The translations under genes were made by a program, and so were the position numbers. This document shows, in pieces, positions 43,772 through 52,073 of a DNA stretch of 64,000 bases. Within the stretch, counting starts at the first letter, position 1. Each line of letters begins with the position of its first letter. The stretch is taken from NCBI GenBank assembly GCA_022842245.1, contig JALHPZ010000015.1, positions 85,756-149,755 on the forward strand. The letters run 5' to 3'. Below the pieces are notes generated by a model that was not told the DNA's origin, made no database searches, and saw only the letters and a list, made by a program, of their open reading frames with translations. This DNA comes from Gemmataceae bacterium (GTDB taxonomy: Bacteria; Planctomycetota; Planctomycetia; Gemmatales; Gemmataceae).

Positions 43772-45229
43772 TCAGCGTTTGGCCGGCGGGGTTTGGGGCG
43801 GGAACTGCGTGTGCAGGGCGTCGCGGGCCGATTTCAGCACCATAACTTGTTCGGGCGACCCAGCGAGATTCTTCAACTCCGTCGGGTCGGACTCGTGCGC
43901 GTAGAGTTCCACTCCGATAAGCGTGCCATCCTTCCAGGATCGCCACTCGGTGTAGCGATGCGTGGCGGTCCGGATGCTGTATCCCATCGCTTCGGGAATC
44001 TTCGACGGGGTGCGATCGAAGTACGCCGGCCGCGGGTGCTGGGTGAAGGCGGCCGTTTTCACCGTCCTTGTCGGATTCTTCAGAATGGGAACCAAGCTCG
44101 CGCCGTCGAGCCGGTCCGGCGTCTTCAGCCCGCACAGGTCGGTCAGCGTCGGATAGAGGTCGACCAGTTCGGCGAGCGACTTCGTGCTCCCGGTCCGGCC
44201 GTTCGGCGTGGTGACGATCAACGGAACCCGGGCATCGTATTCGAAGCACGAGGTTTTCCCCCACAAGGTGTGCTCGCCGATGTGATAACCGTGGTCGCTG
44301 AGGAACACGATGATCGTGTTCCTGTCCAGTCCCAACTCGGTCAGGGCGGCCAGCACCTTCCCCGCTTGCTCGTCCATGAAGCTGATGTTGGCGAAGTAGC
44401 CGTGACGCATCTCCGCGGCTTGCTCCGCGGTGGGCGTCCGGGTCTTCGGCGGAAGGAGCAGCACCTCGCGGCTGTCGTGGAAGGCGATGTCGACGCCGTC
44501 TTTCGGGCGGGCGGGGTTGAGCTTCGGCAGCGCGGCGCGGTCGTACCGGTCCCAGTATTTCTTCGGCGCGTTGAAGGGAGCGTGCGGTTTCCAGAAGCCG
44601 ACCGCGAGGAAGAACGGCCGGTCCTTCACTTCCTTCAAGACCTTCACCGCCTCGGCGGCCACGCGCCCGTCGTAGTACGCCCCGTCCGGAACGTCGCGGC
44701 ATTCCGTGATGGTCGTCGCTCCGTAGTTCCAGTCGGCGAGTGTGGCGCGGTTATCGGGCAACTCGCGCTTCACCAGCGGTTTGTCGTCGCCGTGGTTGGC
44801 ATAGTGCAGAAACTCGTCGGCGCTCCACGATCGGCGATCGCCCTTCTCCGCGGTGTGCCAGTTATGGAAGATCTTGCCGACGCAGCGCGTGGTGTATCCG
44901 TTGGCTCGGAAGGACTGGGGCAGAGTGACGACGTCCGGGTTCGTCTCGCGGAAGTGGGTGCCGTTGTTCCAGAGTCGCAGCGTGTCCGGACGGAGGCCGC
45001 AGAGGAACGACGACCGCGACGGATTGCATACGGCCTGTTGACAATAGGCCCTATCGAACCGCACGCCCCGTTGGGCAAGGGCGTCGAGGTGCGGAGTCTT
45101 GGCCGCCGACCCGTAGCAGCCGAGTTCGGTGCGCAGGTCGTCGGCCACGATGAGCAGCACGTTGGGCGGACCGGCGGAGACGGCGCCCACCAGAGTGAGA
45201 ACGGATGTCAGGGAGAGAAAGAATCGCAT
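43772..45229 (-). CDS. iduronate-2-sulfatase-like sulfatase
   Basis: A 485-residue exported sulfatase. Signal peptide about 1-19; metal ligands in IVADDLRTELGCYG; formylglycine Cys68 in CNPSRSSFLCGLRPD, the variant characteristic of iduronate sulfatases; GKIFHN in place of GKWHLG; FWKPHAPFNAPKKYWDRYD; and FLSDHGYHIGEH. From family knowledge this subgroup desulfates uronic acids, so it extends the esterase and sulfatase set to acidic polysaccharides. It is divergent from the haem-binding propeller gene across 209 bases. ATG 45229 opens the signal peptide. Confidence 0.92.
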   Translation of the reverse strand: MRFFLSLTSVLTLVGAVSAGPPNVLLIVADDLRTELGCYGSAAKTPHLDALAQRGVRFDRAYCQQAVCNPSRSSFLCGLRPDTLRLWNNGTHFRETNPDVVTLPQSFRANGYTTRCVGKIFHNWHTAEKGDRRSWSADEFLHYANHGDDKPLVKRELPDNRATLADWNYGATTITECRDVPDGAYYDGRVAAEAVKVLKEVKDRPFFLAVGFWKPHAPFNAPKKYWDRYDRAALPKLNPARPKDGVDIAFHDSREVLLLPPKTRTPTAEQAAEMRHGYFANISFMDEQAGKVLAALTELGLDRNTIIVFLSDHGYHIGEHTLWGKTSCFEYDARVPLIVTTPNGRTGSTKSLAELVDLYPTLTDLCGLKTPDRLDGASLVPILKNPTRTVKTAAFTQHPRPAYFDRTPSKIPEAMGYSIRTATHRYTEWRSWKDGTLIGVELYAHESDPTELKNLAGSPEQVMVLKSARDALHTQFPPQTPPAKR

Positions 45230-45438
45230 ACGGTCCCACGAATCATTGGGATTGAGAATGAAGTTTCGACGGACGAACCCGCTTGCGAAACGTGCGGTCG
45301 ATAGCCGGGTGGAATTCGCCGCGGCGTTCGACAGCGGATAGTCTATCAACGCGATCGGACCGATGGAAAACCGCTACCAAGGTCTATGGCTCGGTCGACA
45401 ATCCATCCACCATCTCCCCACCGTTGCGGATCGATGAC

Positions 45439-48423
45439 ATGGTCACGTCGCGTTTCGGCATACTTTTCGTCTTGTCGGCTGTGGGGCTCGCGGCGGCTCC
45501 CACGCTCAAGGATCGACTGCCGCGCCTGGCACCCCGGGAACCGGCCGACGCGATCCAGACGTTCCGGCTGCGCGACGGGTTCACAATGCAGCCGGTGGCG
45601 GTCGAGCCGCAGGTCGCCAGCCCGGTGGCCGCGGCCTACGACGAGGACGGCCGGCTGTACGTCGTCGAGATGCGCGACTATCCGGAGCCGCACAAGCCGG
45701 GCGAGATTCCACTCGGCCGCGTACGGCTGCTGGAGGACAAGGACGGCGACGGCGTCTACGAGACGGCGACCGTGTTCGCGGAGCAACTGCCGTGGCCGAC
45801 GGGCATCGCCTGCTGGGACGGCGGCGTCTTCGTGACGGCCGCTCCGGACATCTGGTATTTGAAGGACACGACCGGCGATCGCAAGGCCGACGTGAAGCGA
45901 AAGGCGTACACCGGCTTCGTCGTCAACAACGTGCAGGCGCTTGTCAACGGCCTGCAATGGGGCGTGGACAATCGCATCTACGGCGTCACGGCCGGCAACG
46001 GTGGCAGCATCCGAACGGGCGACAAACCCGACGCCAAGCCGATCCCCGTCAGCGGCCGCGACTTCGCCTTCGATCCGCGTACCGGCGCGTTCGAAGCCAT
46101 CGCCGGCACGGCCCAGTTCGGCAACGCGTTCGACGACTGGTACAACCGCTTCGTCTGTGCCAATCGCCTCGTCTGCGGGCACGCGATCCTGTCGGCGAGC
46201 GCCCTCGCGCGGAACCCGCACCTCGCCGCGACGAAGATGGTCCACGACTGCGCTGCCGAAGGATCGAGCGAAGTCCTGCCGATGTTCCAGCTCAGCCCGG
46301 CCGAGCCGTGGCGCGTCGTCCGCACCGAACGTTACAAGAAGGACGGCCAAAAACTGCCGGAGAGCGAGATGGTCGCGACCGGCATCTTCACCTCCGGCAC
46401 CGGCATCACGATCTATCGCGGAGCGGCCTACCCGAAGGAGTACCGCGGTCAGATGTTTGTCGGCAACGTCGCCGGCAACCTCGTCCACCGCCGGAAACTG
46501 ACACCGAACGGCGCGACCTTCACGGCCACGCGGATCGACGAGAAGTCGGAATTCCTCGCCTCGACCGACAACTGGTTCCGGCCGGTGAACTTCGTGAACG
46601 CGCCGGATGGTACCTTGCATGTGATCGATATGTATCGCGAAGTCGTCGAGCATCCGTGGTCGATCCCCGAGGACATCAAGAACGAACTGCACATGGACAG
46701 CGGCCGGGATCGTGGCCGCATCTGGCGACTGACACCGCCGGGCTTCCAGCGGCCGGAATCACCGAAACTCGGTACGGCTTCGACGGCCGAACTGGTCGCG
46801 ACACTGGAGAATCCGAATTCGTGGTGGCGTGAGACGGCCCAACGGCTGCTCGTGCAGCGGCAGGACAAGGCGGCGGTCGAACCGCTGCGGAAGCTGTTCG
46901 CGACGAGCAGGGAACCGCTGGCTCGACTGCATGCGATGTGGACATTGAACGGATTGACCGCGCTGAAATCGGAGGAGATCGAGCTGGCGCTGAAGTCGGA
47001 TGTACAGGGATTGCGTCTTGCCGGGTTGCAATTCATCGGGGCCGATTCCCCCAAGGTTCGAGAAATGACCGGCGATGCGAATGCCCAAGTGCGATTCGCT
47101 GCGGCGCTCCGGCTCGCGGATCAATCCGATGAAACTGCCACGGCCGCGCTGGTGAATCTGGCCAAACGCGACGCGTCCGATCAGTGGATTCGGCTCGCGA
47201 TTCTCACCTCATCAGCCGAGAGGTCGGATCGATTGTTCTGGGAACTGGTGTTCCATTTGAGTCGTGAGTCCCGAGTGGTGAATGGTGAGAAATCAACTCA
47301 GAAATCTTCCCTTGAGACTCGCAATTCGATCCTGGAAATGCTCGCCTCGCTCGCCTCGGTTGTAGGCTCGCGAAGCAAGCCGGAAGAAGTGAACGTAGCT
47401 CTTCGATTCCTGGCGGAATCGCTTCTTTCAAACACGGAACGGCGCGATCTTCTCGTCAGCCTCGGTGAAGGGCTACTTCGAAAAGGAATCACGCTCAATG
47501 GGTGGAAATGGACTGCCCATGCGAAAGGCCTCTTTGATTCACTCGTTGCGGAAGCGACCAGGACTGCCTTCGATCCGAAAGCCTCCGAGCGAGATCGCTC
47601 GCAGTCGATGCTGTTGCTCTCCCATGCCGAGTTCGCGACGGCCAAGCCCGCGTTCGAAGCGGTGCTGAACCCACGCCAACCGAGCGCCTTGCAACTCGTC
47701 GCCGTGCGGGCGATGCGCTCCTCGACCGAACCCGCCGTCGCACCGCTGCTACTCAAGCGTTGGGATACGCTCACGCCGGCGGTGCGCGGGGAGGCGATCA
47801 CGACGCTTTCATCGCGCCCGGCCTGGGCGATGGCCCTGCTCGACGCCGTCGAGGCCGGCACCGTGGCCCGCGCCCAGATCGACACGGCCCGGCAGGCGGT
47901 GCTGAAGAACCACCGCGACGCGACCGTGCGCGATCGGGCCACAAAGCTCTTCGCCGCCGCCACGTCGAAGGAGCTCGAGACGATCCTCGCAAAGTACAAG
48001 CCGGCCGCCGACAAGCCGGGCGACGGCCCGAAGGGGAAGGAAATCTTCCGCCGCGACTGCGCGTCGTGCCACCTCGCCGGGAACGTCGGCCAGATCGTCG
48101 GCCCGGCCGTGGGCACCTTCAAGGACAAGTCGCCGATCGAGTTGCTGACGGCGATCCTCGACCCGAACCGCGAGGTCGATCCGCGTTACCTCAACTACAC
48201 GCTGAGCCTCGCCGACGGCCGCACGACCTCCGGCATGATCGGCGGTGAATCCCCGACGGCCATGACGCTCCGCCGCGCCGAAGGGGCAGCGGAGATCGTG
48301 CTTCGAACGCAGATCGACGAGCTGAAATCGACGAAGCAATCGCTGATGCCGGAGGGGTTGGAGAAGAAGATCACCGTCACCGAGATGGCCGACCTGATTG
48401 CATTCTTACGCGACCCGCGATGA
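45439..48423 (+). CDS. PVC-type haem-binding protein: propeller (DUF7133-like), HEAT region, cytochrome c
   Basis: A 994-residue exported protein. Signal peptide about 1-19; an N-terminal six-bladed propeller about 35-430 (FTMQPVAVEPQVASPVAAAYDEDGRLYV, TGIACWDGGVFVTAAPDIWY, DNWFRPVNFVNAPDGTLHVIDMYREVVEHP); HEAT-like helical repeats about 450-850; and a C-terminal cytochrome c with CASCH at 874-878 and a downstream Met (SLMPEGLEKK). These membrane-bound-dehydrogenase-type proteins are expanded in planctomycetes and thought to oxidise or bind sugars. Divergent from the iduronate-sulfatase-like gene, so the intervening 209 bases may regulate both. A short stretch near 47265-47330 (residues about 610-630) is Ser/Thr/Glu-rich and AT-richer than the rest. 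Confidence 0.88.
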   Translation: MVTSRFGILFVLSAVGLAAAPTLKDRLPRLAPREPADAIQTFRLRDGFTMQPVAVEPQVASPVAAAYDEDGRLYVVEMRDYPEPHKPGEIPLGRVRLLEDKDGDGVYETATVFAEQLPWPTGIACWDGGVFVTAAPDIWYLKDTTGDRKADVKRKAYTGFVVNNVQALVNGLQWGVDNRIYGVTAGNGGSIRTGDKPDAKPIPVSGRDFAFDPRTGAFEAIAGTAQFGNAFDDWYNRFVCANRLVCGHAILSASALARNPHLAATKMVHDCAAEGSSEVLPMFQLSPAEPWRVVRTERYKKDGQKLPESEMVATGIFTSGTGITIYRGAAYPKEYRGQMFVGNVAGNLVHRRKLTPNGATFTATRIDEKSEFLASTDNWFRPVNFVNAPDGTLHVIDMYREVVEHPWSIPEDIKNELHMDSGRDRGRIWRLTPPGFQRPESPKLGTASTAELVATLENPNSWWRETAQRLLVQRQDKAAVEPLRKLFATSREPLARLHAMWTLNGLTALKSEEIELALKSDVQGLRLAGLQFIGADSPKVREMTGDANAQVRFAAALRLADQSDETATAALVNLAKRDASDQWIRLAILTSSAERSDRLFWELVFHLSRESRVVNGEKSTQKSSLETRNSILEMLASLASVVGSRSKPEEVNVALRFLAESLLSNTERRDLLVSLGEGLLRKGITLNGWKWTAHAKGLFDSLVAEATRTAFDPKASERDRSQSMLLLSHAEFATAKPAFEAVLNPRQPSALQLVAVRAMRSSTEPAVAPLLLKRWDTLTPAVRGEAITTLSSRPAWAMALLDAVEAGTVARAQIDTARQAVLKNHRDATVRDRATKLFAAATSKELETILAKYKPAADKPGDGPKGKEIFRRDCASCHLAGNVGQIVGPAVGTFKDKSPIELLTAILDPNREVDPRYLNYTLSLADGRTTSGMIGGESPTAMTLRRAEGAAEIVLRTQIDELKSTKQSLMPEGLEKKITVTEMADLIAFLRDPR

Positions 48424-48445
48424 GGGTCTTCCCCGTGGCACCCGG

Positions 48446-49930
48446 TCACTCCAGAACTTCCTCGCGCACACGACCATCGCCGACCGCGCGCACCGGGCGC
48501 CCCTCGCGGTCCAGCACATGCGAATCGGCATCGTGACCGAGCAGGTGCAGTGTCGTGGCCAGTAAATCCTTGGGTGAGACCGGAGTCTGCTTCACGTCGC
48601 CGCCAATTCGGTCGCTCTCGCCGACCACGCGGCCGCGGGCCACGCCGCCACCGGCCAACGCCACGGAATACACCCGCGACCAGTGATCCCGTCCGCCACC
48701 GGTCCACTTCGTGTCGATCCGCGGCGTGCGACCATGTTCGCTCAGCCACAGCACCAACGTCTCGTCGAGGAGGCCGCGTTGCTCCAGATCTTCGATCAGG
48801 GCGGGATACGCAAGGTCGAAGCCCGGGAGCAGGTACTCCTTCAGGCGCGGGAAGTGATTCTGGTGCGTGTCCCAGGCACAGTTGCCGAACTGCCCGTAGC
48901 CGTCCCAGAAGACCGTGACGAACTTGCAGCCGGCTTCGACCAGTCGCCGGGCGGCGAGGCAGGACTGCCCGAACAACGTCATGCCGTAGCGTTCGCGGAG
49001 TTGTAGCGGCTCGCGGGCGATGTCCAGCGCCTGCCGCATCTTGCTCGACGTGAGCAGGTGATAAGCCTGGGCTCGCTGATGATCGACGGCACCCGCGGTC
49101 AGCGCACCATCCAGTCGGGATCGAGCGTGGTCGAGTTGGCTCAAGAGCGAACGCCGCAAATTCAATCGTTCGACGGGGACATCGGGCAGTGCATCGCCAC
49201 CCGCGCTGATCGAGAACCGCCCCGCCGGCAGGGTTCCGCCATACGGGTCGTGGAATCGTTTCTTCTGATCCTGCGTGTAGATGGGCACCTCGTGCGTGCC
49301 GCGGCCGTCGAAGTCCGTCCAGACCGGGTCGTGCGCCTGTCCTAGAAACGCGGCGAACGGTCCGGCGTTGACCAGGAGGTCGGTCTTCGAGTTCAGCATC
49401 CACGGCAAGGCGACATTCCGCGGTTCGGCCCGTTCATCGGGTGAACGGCGAGCTTCGAGATGATCGACCACGGAGCCGATGAACGGCCAGTGCCGGGAAT
49501 CGCGCGGCCGCGCCTCCAGATCCGGCGTGTAGGTCGGCATGCCGGTGACGGCATAGGCGACGCCATGGACCGGGTACGGGTGTGTCACGGACCGAATGAC
49601 CGTGATCCGGTCGGCGATCGATGCGACGCGGGGCAGGCGGTCGCATACGCGCAGACCGGGCACGCGTGTTGGGATGCTGCCCAGTTCGCCGCGGACCTCG
49701 GCGGGGGCGTCGGGCTTCGGGTCGAACGTCTCGTGCTGTGAAGGTGAGCCGTAGGGAAAGAGCAGGATGCACGCCTTCGCCTTGCCTCCGCCGCGAGTGC
49801 GTTGCTTGCCGCCCAGCGCGACGGAATCGGCGAGCGAGACGCCGAAGAGGCCCAGCCCACCCATGCGCAGCAGTTCGCGGCGGGTCAAGCCATCGCACAG
49901 GCGGTGGGCGTTGCCGAGGATGGAGAGCAA
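48446..49930 (-). CDS. DUF1501 twin-arginine exported protein
   Basis: A 494-residue Tat protein (LTRRELLRMGGLGLFG at about 15-30) with the DUF1501 alkaline-phosphatase-like fold: ILLFPYGSPSQHETFDPKPD, GSVVDHL, WDTHQNHFPRLKE and LSEHGRTPR. In planctomycete genomes DUF1501 genes usually pair with DUF1549/DUF1553 cytochromes; here the gene is alone, convergent with the haem-binding propeller gene 22 bases away. Start is TTG 49930, chosen because GGGAG sits seven bases upstream and the Tat signal then falls at the usual place; no ATG fits. Function of the family is undetermined. Confidence 0.87.
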   Translation of the reverse strand: MLSILGNAHRLCDGLTRRELLRMGGLGLFGVSLADSVALGGKQRTRGGGKAKACILLFPYGSPSQHETFDPKPDAPAEVRGELGSIPTRVPGLRVCDRLPRVASIADRITVIRSVTHPYPVHGVAYAVTGMPTYTPDLEARPRDSRHWPFIGSVVDHLEARRSPDERAEPRNVALPWMLNSKTDLLVNAGPFAAFLGQAHDPVWTDFDGRGTHEVPIYTQDQKKRFHDPYGGTLPAGRFSISAGGDALPDVPVERLNLRRSLLSQLDHARSRLDGALTAGAVDHQRAQAYHLLTSSKMRQALDIAREPLQLRERYGMTLFGQSCLAARRLVEAGCKFVTVFWDGYGQFGNCAWDTHQNHFPRLKEYLLPGFDLAYPALIEDLEQRGLLDETLVLWLSEHGRTPRIDTKWTGGGRDHWSRVYSVALAGGGVARGRVVGESDRIGGDVKQTPVSPKDLLATTLHLLGHDADSHVLDREGRPVRAVGDGRVREEVLE

Positions 49931-50114
49931 GGCCGATCTCCCAAAAAGATGCCGCCATTCTACCCGATTGTGAAGACATCAACGAATTCGAATTCCCGGT
50001 GGTTCGCGATTCCTCATACCATGCGAAGAAGGACGGTCGAACCGACCCGTGGCGTTGTTGACACCCGGACTGTTATGATGGGCCGATGACGAGTCCGCCT
50101 TCGGGAACCGAGAC

Positions 50115-50924
50115 ATGAATCACACGTTCGCACTTTTGACGGTTCTGTTACTCGGGCCGCTGGCCGCGGTTCGCGCCGACGAACCGGCGAAGCTTCCGCC
50201 CAAAGAGAAGTTTCATCTCTTCCTACTCATCGGTCAATCGAACATGGCCGGTCGCGGCACGCTCGAAGAGCAGGATCGGAAGTCGCATCCGCGCGTGCTG
50301 ATGCTCAACAAAGCGGGCCGGTGGGCACCGGCCGTCGATCCGCTGCACTTCGATAAACCGGTCGCCGGTGTCGGCCTCGGCAAGACCTTCGGGGAGATTC
50401 TCGCGGAGGCGAATCCCGACACGACCATCGGCCTCATCCCGTGCGCGGTCGGTGGTTCGCCGATCGACAGCTGGAAGCCGAAGGCCTTCTACAAGCCCAC
50501 GAACAGCCATCCGTGGGACGACGCGATGCGCCGGGCGAAGCTGGCTCTCGAAGCCGGCGAATTGAAGGCGATGCTCTGGCATCAGGGAGAATCGGACGCG
50601 ACGCCGGAACTGTCGAAATCCTACGAAGCCAAGCTGCACGACCTCATCCGGAGACTGCGAGACGAACTCAAGGACCCCGAACTGCCGTTCGTCGCGGGTC
50701 AGATGGGGAAGTTCGACGATCAGCCGTGGAACGACGCCCGCCAGCTGGTCGACAAGGCGCATCGTGAACTGCCGCAGCGTGTGAAGCACACGGCCTTCGT
50801 GAGTGCCGAGGGGCTGAAGCACAAAGGGGACAAGGTTCACTTCGATGCCGCGTCGTATCGCGAGTTGGGGAAACGATACGCGGACGCCTATCAGAAACTG
50901 ACCAAGAAGGAGGCCAAGCCATGA
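50115..50924 (+). CDS. SASA-family SGNH esterase
   Basis: A 269-residue exported esterase, the shortest of the four SASA domains in the window. Signal peptide about 1-21; Ser42 in IGQSNM; PCAVGGSPIDSW oxyanion block; LWHQGESD; and catalytic Asp/His region KVHFDAASYRELG with His242. This compact form is closest to characterised acetylxylan and sialate esterases. ATG 50115 opens the signal peptide. It overlaps the following FGE-fold gene by four bases (ATGA) and begins a three-gene operon with the DUF4838 gene. Confidence 0.9.
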   Translation: MNHTFALLTVLLLGPLAAVRADEPAKLPPKEKFHLFLLIGQSNMAGRGTLEEQDRKSHPRVLMLNKAGRWAPAVDPLHFDKPVAGVGLGKTFGEILAEANPDTTIGLIPCAVGGSPIDSWKPKAFYKPTNSHPWDDAMRRAKLALEAGELKAMLWHQGESDATPELSKSYEAKLHDLIRRLRDELKDPELPFVAGQMGKFDDQPWNDARQLVDKAHRELPQRVKHTAFVSAEGLKHKGDKVHFDAASYRELGKRYADAYQKLTKKEAKP

Positions 50925-52000
50925 AACGGATTCTCGCACTTCTTACCGTGTTCCTCGCCGCGCCGTTGGCTTTGCCGCACGCGGCCGAGCCGAAGCCGGG
51001 AGAATCAAAAACGGTCGACCTCGGCGACGGCGTCGCGTTGGAAGTCGTGTACCTGCCGCCGGGCGAGTTCATGATGGGCAGCACGCCGGAGGAAAAGAAG
51101 TGGGCCACCGGCATCGAAGGCGGCGCGCAACCGGGAACGGAACGCGAGTCGTACGAGGGCTTGCAGCCCCGCTTGACACGCGTGAAGCACGGCGTGTGGA
51201 TGGGCCGAACGGAAGTCAGCGTCGGGCAGTTCAAGCGGTTCATCGCCGAGAGCCAGTACGTCACCGATGCGGAGAAGCCCGAGGGGAAGACGCAGGTCTT
51301 CGACCCGGCGTGGGATGGCTATCGCCTGACGACGAAGGTGGTGCATCCGTGGAAGCCGATGCCGGGCAAGAGCTGGCGCGATCCGAATTGGGCGTTCCCG
51401 AACCGCGATGTCTTCCCGGTCGTGTGTGTGAGTTACAACGACATGAACGCCTTCTGCCGATGGCTGACGGAGCGGGAGCGCAAGGCCGGTCGGTTGCCGG
51501 AAGGGCTTGAGTATCGCCTGCCGACGGAGGCCGAGTGGGAGTACGGATGCCGCGGCGGCAGCAAGGAGAGCCGCTATTTCTGGTGGGGGAACGAACTCGA
51601 AGACGGCGAAGGCCGGTTGAACATTTCGGCGATCGACTTCCTGCCGAACCGCAAGAAGACCTGGCCGCTCGGCAAAGCTCCGTGGAGCGACGGGTTTGCG
51701 TTCGTCTCGCCGGTGGACCACTATGGCGAGAAGGGCCGCAACGGGTTCGGCCTGGCTGACATGTGCGGCGGTGTGTGGGAGTTCGTGATCGATCACTTCG
51801 ACCCAAAGGGCGGCCACGAAGAGATCCACTACGAGAACGCGGAGAAGCGGACCGTGGTTCGGCCGGTCTGCCGCGGGGGAAACTACTTCGACGTGCCGGG
51901 CAATGCACGCTGCGCCGTACGCCTCGGCATCGCAGGTGTATTGTATTCCGACTCCCGCGATGGCTTCCGCATCTGTCTCGGGCGGGTGGTGCCCCGATAG
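50921..52000 (+). CDS. exported formylglycine-generating-enzyme-fold protein, copper cysteines absent
   Basis: A 359-residue secreted protein with the FGE/SUMF1 fold. Signal peptide about 1-22; PPGEFMMGSTPEE entry; MGRTEVSVGQFKRF; PVVCVSYNDMNAFCRWL; YRLPTEAEWEYGCRGG; NGFGLADMCGGVWEFVID; CRGGNYFDVPGNARCAVR; GFRICLGR. True FGE carries two copper-binding Cys in the GGSxxC-x4-C segment; here Asp and Ala/Arg occupy those places, so oxidation of sulfatase cysteines is unlikely. Family members lacking them serve other roles (for example sugar or ligand binding). Coupled to the esterase before it (ATGA) and 73 bases from the DUF4838 gene. Confidence 0.85.
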   Translation: MKRILALLTVFLAAPLALPHAAEPKPGESKTVDLGDGVALEVVYLPPGEFMMGSTPEEKKWATGIEGGAQPGTERESYEGLQPRLTRVKHGVWMGRTEVSVGQFKRFIAESQYVTDAEKPEGKTQVFDPAWDGYRLTTKVVHPWKPMPGKSWRDPNWAFPNRDVFPVVCVSYNDMNAFCRWLTERERKAGRLPEGLEYRLPTEAEWEYGCRGGSKESRYFWWGNELEDGEGRLNISAIDFLPNRKKTWPLGKAPWSDGFAFVSPVDHYGEKGRNGFGLADMCGGVWEFVIDHFDPKGGHEEIHYENAEKRTVVRPVCRGGNYFDVPGNARCAVRLGIAGVLYSDSRDGFRICLGRVVPR

Positions 52001-52073
52001 CTTGTTCATTCGATGCCACGCGATCCGTCCCGGTGCAAAAGACTTCTCCCGACTTTCCGAGGAGCGGTGTGAG

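Noticed and set aside
48446..49930. Calling the DUF1501 protein a sulfatase
   Set aside because: It shares a fold with alkaline-phosphatase-like enzymes but lacks the C/S-x-P-x-R formylglycine motif.
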